Assembly: GCF_003590095.1 (NCBI RefSeq)
Contig: NC_039478.1
Location: 18,166,001 to 18,230,000, forward strand
DNA: 64,000 bases
From: Trichoplusia ni
Taxonomy: Eukaryota > Arthropoda > Insecta > Lepidoptera > Noctuidae
Direction of reading: 5' to 3'
The translations under genes were made by a program, and so were the position numbers. The stretch's first letter is position 1, and each line of letters begins with the position of its first letter. Positions 57,850 through 64,000 of the stretch are shown in pieces. The notes below the pieces were generated by a model. That model had not been told where the DNA came from. It worked only from the letters and a program-made list of their open reading frames with translations, and ran no database searches.

Positions 57850-60690
57850 AATAATTAAGTATTATTGTTAAATTGCCCTATTAGTATGAAATGACGGGTA
57901 TTAAGAGATCGTCTATTCGTAGTTAGAAGTGATTATAATTAATGAACAGTAAAAAAATAGTCAATGAACAAGTAATTGATTAAGCTATTATATTATACCT
58001 ATGTGTTGTTTATATGAGATGAATGGATGAGAATCGAGATGTAAGAAGTATTTAAAGAGCACCTGTCTTAAAAAATCTTAAGAAATTTGTCGTCATCCTG
58101 CCTCAAACCTGAGTTCCAGTGAACTCCTCGCTATTACTGGCCGTAAGCAGCTAAAACCACATCAGAACACATGATTAATGGCTTGACCTAGAAGCCGCAT
58201 TATTTTGGCTCAACAGACAAGAGTCAGACGTTTGCGTTGCCTTAAAACGGTTCCGTATAGCTATCAAACAGCACACTCAAACTTTAATGGTAAAGAAACA
58301 TAAATGCCTAGTTCGTGTTTTGGAAAGGTAAAAAGTTCTCACGAAACGATTTTGCAAATTAGTAGCTTTTTCTTTTAAAAGGCTGTGAAACAAGTTACAC
58401 TAAAACACTCTAGTTATTAACCCAGAATACTTATATTCATTGAGTATTTTTTTTTCTGGTGTTTTTAATTGTGATTTCGAAACCATTATCTTCCTCAAGC
58501 TGATAAAGCTCGATACTTTCGCGTTTTGAATCTTTTTATTGTGATACCAGGAATTGAAATTGAACTTTAATTTACCTGTTAATACACCTATATAAAGTCT
58601 CACATTCCTTTTACTATGAAAACGAGTGTCTGAAGATGTGACAATAAGGTATGGGACGGAATATGTCTTAAAATCTTTACAAGCATAAGAAGGCAGCAAT
58701 ATGAGTACCTCTTTGCCAGTGAACCATATTTTTTTCAAAGGGCCTCATTTTTTACGACTCCCATGTTTGCATACATAATTCCACGGATGACATAAATATG
58801 ACTCCTGCGTGTGATACCATCTCCGAGGTTCCATGGTGTGTAGGTCGTGCAGTAAACACATAATACTATCATCATTTTCCAAAGATCTTATCTCCGTCCA
58901 CATTGTAGCGACAAAATTGCTCGCACATTATAACGCTATATTAAAATATAGCTTTGCTCTGTAATAATATGGTGTTCTGATAACAAAAGGCATGAATTAC
59001 AGCTATTATGAACTGTAACTTAGTTGCGAATTGTGTGCGGTTCATTCATGATTTCGCGGCGGTATGGAAATCAAAAAGCTGTTTTATCTCACAGTTTTTG
59101 ACCATCATTACCTTCATTTTTTTGTTCAATTGACCCGTTATATGTTTATACGTTTTGACCGCTTGTGCTGCGTTTCTGCGACTGCATTTTGGGTATTCTT
59201 TTTTCGCTTTCCTTCCTATAAATTTTAGGAATGAATAGTGGGGCACGGTAAATGATACTTACCCAAGCGCTGAAAAGGTTAATTTTTCATGGCCAATTTT
59301 AATGTTCAAACGTATCCTCTTAATACCACTTCATACACACTCTCTCAGAGTGTGGATAATTGAAAGAAATAAACGATAATCCAACGATAATAACTACTCT
59401 CGGTAGTGAAAGATTTCTAAATAGTATTTATTAAAATAGGTACGTCCTTGAACGAAATTATGCAGATGCGTCATACAGGTTTCCCTTAAACGAAGACCGT
59501 CGTGTTAATGCCTTCACGAACTTTAGCTGATTGCATCTTAACAAGCTGCATCATTGTGTCACAGCATCTCGATCTGGACGTTGATTATCTCCATAAATCT
59601 CAAGAGTGCCATTTCACACACATCACATCACGAAGGATAACATCTCTAAGGAAACGCGGGTCTCGAGTATTATTTCGCAGAAATTCATGGACAAACAGGC
59701 TCTCGGTCTGGTGACCTTCGCAGGACGACGGACGTCGGTTTGACCTTGACCGCGTGTGTCAGTCTACCCACGTACATCGCGCACGCCATAAACCACTCAT
59801 TATGGTAAGCCAAATGTACTGCCACGCAAATTTGTGTTTGCCGCCGTCCGATATGCTAATACGTCGTCTAACACAGACAGAACGGTTTAGATTTCGGTTT
59901 TGTGAGTTGTATAATTAAGTTTGTGTCAGGATGTTCATGAGGGCTTTTGTATTCAATTTTGACCTTTATCTGAAGGACGTTAGGACTCGTTACGATTGCT
60001 AGCTACTATGTTGTGTGCGGAGGACGGAAACCAACTTCCCTAACGTAATAAGTGTTTGATATCGGAAGTTATGACTAAGTTTATGCTGGAACTATGTATG
60101 GTTGGTCTGGATGTTACGACCTCTTTAGTGCCGCCGGCATGCACGGGAAACGTGCATTATTTTGATAATCATTATTGCTGACGTACTGAGAAACACGTAT
60201 GCATGTCAACGACCTATATTCACGATGTGAATTTAGGAAACGCAGCGATGCTAATGAAGAAAAATAAGGAGAACCTGCATCTCAACATAACTATTGGTAC
60301 AATTTTGAAACCGCCTTATGAACGTTAAAGTTATAGCTTCAAACCTTGACACTAATATGGGAACATAAATTAATAAAAATATACATTTATGTGTAACCAA
60401 ACCAGGTTGAACACGTAGTTTGATAAAACCACAGTTTATGTTTATGTGGTTGATGATTAAAGATGAATTTGGGCCATTTCTCAACACTTGTTAAAATGAC
60501 ATAGCATACATATTTACAAATATTTAATACTTCTACAAGTGACTACGATAAGCAAGTATCCACAACTAACAACATTTCCAGCAGTTTTTTCAACAAGTGA
60601 GTTTATGTAAATATAAATTATAACTAAAAACGCTAATAAAAAACCAATAACATTTACTCAAACTGAAAGTCCACAACATATACAATCTCA
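57850..60690. other. Non-coding with one short hairpin
   Basis: CACACTCT and AGAGTGTG form an eight-pair stem with a three-base loop at 59336-59354. A 112-codon minus frame (58400-58738) is lysine-, serine- and isoleucine-rich without motifs and probably arises by chance. No repeats recognised. Confidence 0.3.
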
Positions 60691-60704
60691 ACTAAAACAA
60701 ATTA

Positions 60705-60819
60705 CAAGATGGCGGGACATTATTTAAAGGCAAGACATGAGCGGCGTCGTCAAACAATATTGACTCTCACATCTAAAGAGGTCTGTCATTATTATCTTAC
60801 AATACATTCTCCTCCTTAA
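60705..60819 (+). other. YY1-type start-site signature with a 36-codon frame
   Basis: CAAGATGGCGGG (60705-60716) matches the extended YY1 site, which in many animal genes overlaps the start codon. Its ATG (60709) opens MAGHYLKARHERRRQTILTL and stops at 60819. The frame is basic, short and closed by no good donor (AAAGAG|GTCTGT is weak). It could be a first exon, a tiny gene, or simply a regulatory site. Confidence 0.28.
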
Positions 60820-62560
60820 TGGAGGTTCGGACAGACGGATCACGGATGTAGGAGCCAAACACAGCGACATCCAGCGATCTGTCGGCTTTTTGCATCGCTA
60901 GGGTTGCCAAACATGATTGATACCATACCTTTAGTTATAGGTGACAGTGTCAAATACGGTGACGCGTGTACAAAGGATTGAAGCTGATGGTGAAATTAAT
61001 TAATTTTGAGAGTAACGCCTCCTCTAATTGTTCGGGTCTTGTGTGTTGTGTATAATTTAGGTGTATTGTGGTAATGCTTTAGAGATTTTGCATGTTCAAT
61101 GAAAAGGTGCGATAGATTGATATATCGTGGTGATAAAAAATATAAAAAATCGTAAACCAAAAGATTGATTTTGATGAAATCATTTCATCAACTGTCATAA
61201 GATTAAACGAAGATTGTATAGCGCTATAAATATGTAGATAAGCAAAACAACTTGGGGCTATAAACCTGTGTTCATCAGACAACGTTTGTAAGTTAGTGAC
61301 TCACAAACGAATTCTCCCAATAATACTAAGAAGCCATATCCTGAGGACACTAAACATATAAGTAAACGAGGAATCCGATCAAAACACGCCTCTCCGGAAC
61401 GCCCTTCAAACTTTATATTACACACTTACAACTTATTTAATCTTTCGCGGGAGTGTGGCAGCCCTGGACAAAGTTAAGCTCTTATTTCTGCCTTATTGTC
61501 CGTCCGATATCTATCGAATCAATCGGCGGGGTCAATGCCACCGCTTTGATAGCCAAAACTTTGCACGTGGCAAAGTTTTTGCAAGCAAACCCGTATCAAT
61601 CAAAATCTTTCTAGAACTAATATCATTTGCATTTAGTTGGCGTGTGGCATGCGGCAAGCGGCCTGCTTCCGATCAGTTGACATTTAAAAAATTACAGTGT
61701 TTATCGTAGATATATAAATATTTACGACTAGAATAGCCAAGCTAGCTTTTTAATGGACAAATTTCAAGTATTTTACGGACAGTAATTATTGTACTGGCAA
61801 CGTAGCAGTCACGGTGGCCCATAGTGTTAATCGAGTAACATCAAAAGATAAATGACCTAGTCACAATGATTAACCACAAGCTATCGTTCAAATAAAGGAT
61901 TATAAAAACCTCAATTCACAGCTCCCATTTAAGCACCTTAATCATAAAGTTCGCATCACAAACTCCACTCGTCGATCGTACCTGATAATTTTATATTTGA
62001 GGTTTTCCCAAAAAACTGCCAACAGCCACAAAAAGCAGTAAGTCTCGACAAGACAATAATAAAATAGAACATAAAGATAAACCGACTCGAAAACCGGAAG
62101 CAATAAAAAAAAACGTAATATCATAACCGCATAAAAACCGACATTTAAACATATCACTGGAGGGAATCGTAAAACACCATCTTAATATCGGTACGAAGCT
62201 CAAACTAGCGAAAAAACTTTAAAGCGCTCGTGGTATATGTGGATCGTAAAGTTATGTATGAGAAATTAAAGGCATCGCTATAATACCCATAGACACACGA
62301 TCGTAATTAAAATTGATTATACACTTTTAATTACAGACTAAGTCTTGTATTCGCGAATTAATAGCTTATTTTTTATGATTTATTGATATAATTCTTATAT
62401 AAATGTGTGCGAGGATTTATTGTGTTTTTAAATGGAGTCGACGCCTTACAAGAGCGAATTAGTGGGTAGGCAATAAAAAATATATTCAAAAACTTTACGA
62501 AATGTATTTACGAGAAATACTAATATGTACTTTTCGGATAATTATGTTTAATTACAATAC
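60820..62560. other. Non-coding
   Basis: Chance frames only (up to 84 codons at 61455-61709). Nothing recognised. Confidence 0.35.
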
Positions 62561-62783
62561 TTCTTTGAGTGCAGGATTTTACATATATTGCGTATGTTTA
62601 TTTCATTTATGTGTGTTGTGTAAACAAGCCCACTAGCTCCGTAGAAATGCAATTGCAGCGTTCGTTTCCCGCTGTGCACGCGTCTACGCGAAAAACCTGC
62701 GCTCGCGCACCGATCGCAATAAAAACGCGTCTGCTCGCTAATGAAGAGTTGGAAGGGCATGTATTAATTAGTTGGCGCTCACC

Positions 62784-62813
62784 GGCGCGTGCGCAAGCCA
62801 ACATGGCCGCTCC
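62784..62813 (+). promoter_or_regulatory. NRF-1-like and YY1-like sites, adjacent
   Basis: GGCGCGTGCGCA (62784-62795) matches the NRF-1 consensus at 11 of 12 positions. Three bases later, AACATGGCCGC (62800-62810) is a one-mismatch YY1/Pho site containing an ATG at 62803. They lie in a CpG-rich island running from about 62650. The combination is typical of TATA-less housekeeping promoters. Confidence 0.42.
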
Positions 62814-62919
62814 GGCATTCCTTGTCAACTATTCTAGTCTTGATACGGTTCGAGTGGCTAGAGATATCTATTGTGGGCACAAAGGAATTAAATTAATGGA
62901 AACTTTAGTACCATTATAA
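62803..62919 (+). other. 38-codon frame at the YY1 ATG, possible small coding exon
   Basis: The ATG inside the YY1-like site opens MAAPAFLVNYSSLDTVRVAR, continues for 18 more codons and stops at 62919. The frame is also open upstream to about 62569. Codon use is reasonable for the first 25 codons and drifts to AT-rich at the end. No family is recognised. No consensus donor is visible, so it would be a very small gene or a false start in a 5' leader. Confidence 0.25.
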
Positions 62920-64000
62920 CATGCTGTTGCACTTTAGTCCGAAGATAGATTCACGTTTGTTAGTAAATGGCGTCGATTTAGCTGATGGGGACGTCTTTGT
63001 TTGGGTTCTTTTTCGTCGTTAGATCGTTTGCTATACATAAATTAACACCTTACACCATTGTTTCATAATAAAGCTTTAAAAATTCTAAGGTTGAACAACA
63101 CACTGTGTATAGTGTGTATACGTGCACGTGGTCACATCACAACACCACTATAAACAACATTCAAAGCGCATAATCATCGGACAGACCCCTTTACATCCTA
63201 CATTAAATTTAATTTGTATTCACGCAGACAGATCCAGCGGGAAGCGCACTGCCGGAGTTATCGTCACAATTACACGCCGAATCTAATCTCGAAATCTGTG
63301 TTACAAAAAGAGCTATCACGCGTCAGATACACACCCACATCCTCTAATATTAACATCCACTTCTGTCTATCAAGATGACTAATGCTGTAACACTTTCCAA
63401 CAACACATAAATTCAGTAATGAAACCTACACAGTGCATGTCGTGTCGTGGTATCGGAGCGTGCACTGTGTCCGATATTCGCTAAACGCTATCAATTGTAT
63501 TCGTTGGTATTACGCAATAGGAAGTCCACAGTACTATATAGTATAGGCGGCGTGGCTAGTACGGAATTAGACCGGCAACGACCCGGCCCGATTTAGAATT
63601 GTCCCCGGGACAAAAAGTACATAGGAACCGGCGCGCCTAAACGACTAACGTGTTCCTCACTCACACCGAACGGTAGCATAGACAACACTATCTACACATA
63701 GGAATAACACTGAAACTTTAGTCATCCTACATACCTAATATCTACACTTCTAGTAATAAATGTCTTATCGCTTTAAAACACATTTTTAATTCGTACAAAT
63801 TGCAGTCTCGCTTAACAGTTGAAACCGTAACCCAGTAAAGAACTGTGTCGGTTAAATTGTTGGCAAGTTGGTCAAGATTATTTCTTGATAAAAACGTAAA
63901 TAAAAACAATGGTAAACAAGTCTAAAGGAGATTCAATCAAATCTTTTGTTTCTGTAAACAGCGACGAAGAAAGAAGCCGCAAAACGTAAACAAACAAATT
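62920..64000. other. Non-coding with a GC-rich patch and palindromes
   Basis: A patch at about 63545-63645 is GC-rich and contains the inverted repeat TTGTCCCCGGGACAA (63599-63613, seven-base arms around one C). ACTATATAGT, a palindromic TATA-like sequence, is near 63532. No open frame. Promoter function is possible but unsupported. Confidence 0.3.

Noticed and set aside
58400..58738. 112-codon minus-strand frame
   Set aside because: Composition is K/S/I-rich as expected from AT-rich DNA, with no motif and no supporting promoter or splice site.
1..64000. CRISPR array, bacterial operon or viral gene
   Set aside because: No spaced direct repeats, no ribosome-binding-site-led frames and no long frames anywhere. 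Composition and repeats are those of an insect nuclear genome.

Overview
This window reads as a gene-poor stretch of an insect nuclear genome, most likely a moth or butterfly (Lepidoptera). It is AT-rich (about two thirds A+T by eye) and has no reading frame longer than about 150 codons on either strand. I see no rRNA, tRNA, spliceosomal RNA, bacterial-type gene or viral gene. The best taxonomic clue is two copies of a tRNA-derived SINE (6704-6925 on +, 14357-14505 on -) whose body matches, from memory, SINEs of noctuid-type moths. Fragments of other repeats I associate with Lepidoptera lie near 19566, 37412 and 46003. Family names are from memory and were not searched.

Layout. 1-6 kb: AT-rich intergenic DNA with one exon-like block on the minus strand (1401-1576), a CRE and a palindromic NRF-1/Ewg-type site. 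6-15 kb: repeats including both SINEs, a CRE + TATA + initiator promoter candidate (7627-7705), two strong 3' splice sites each followed by a CpG-rich exon-like stretch (10251, 10735), and a long-stem hairpin (11885-11952). 15-31 kb: a candidate small gene or first exon on the minus strand (16816-16989) just downstream of two perfect CREs, a CCAAT/initiator promoter candidate near 18.7 kb, a long empty stretch, a cluster of DRE (TATCGATA) palindromes at 28.05-28.61 kb, and a second palindromic NRF-1 site at 30931. 31-44 kb: mostly unstructured, except an RFX X-box beside a YY1/Pho site at 37822 and a CpG-rich block at 41.5-43.2 kb containing the most gene-like open frame (41573-41927). 44-64 kb: a complete 637-bp hAT-type MITE with an 8-bp target-site duplication (47713-48349), another exon-like block on the minus strand (53313-53530), hairpins, and two YY1-type start-site signatures (60705, 62798).

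No genes here can be shown to work together. If coding genes are present they appear only as isolated, unidentified exons. The signal lies mainly in promoter-like motif clusters, foldback structures and old mobile elements. The perfect 8-mer TGACGTCA occurs seven times, several-fold above my rough chance estimate. I found no convincing new biological system. The items most worth testing are the 41573 and 16816 exon candidates, the X-box/YY1 promoter, the 11885 hairpin and the DRE cluster.
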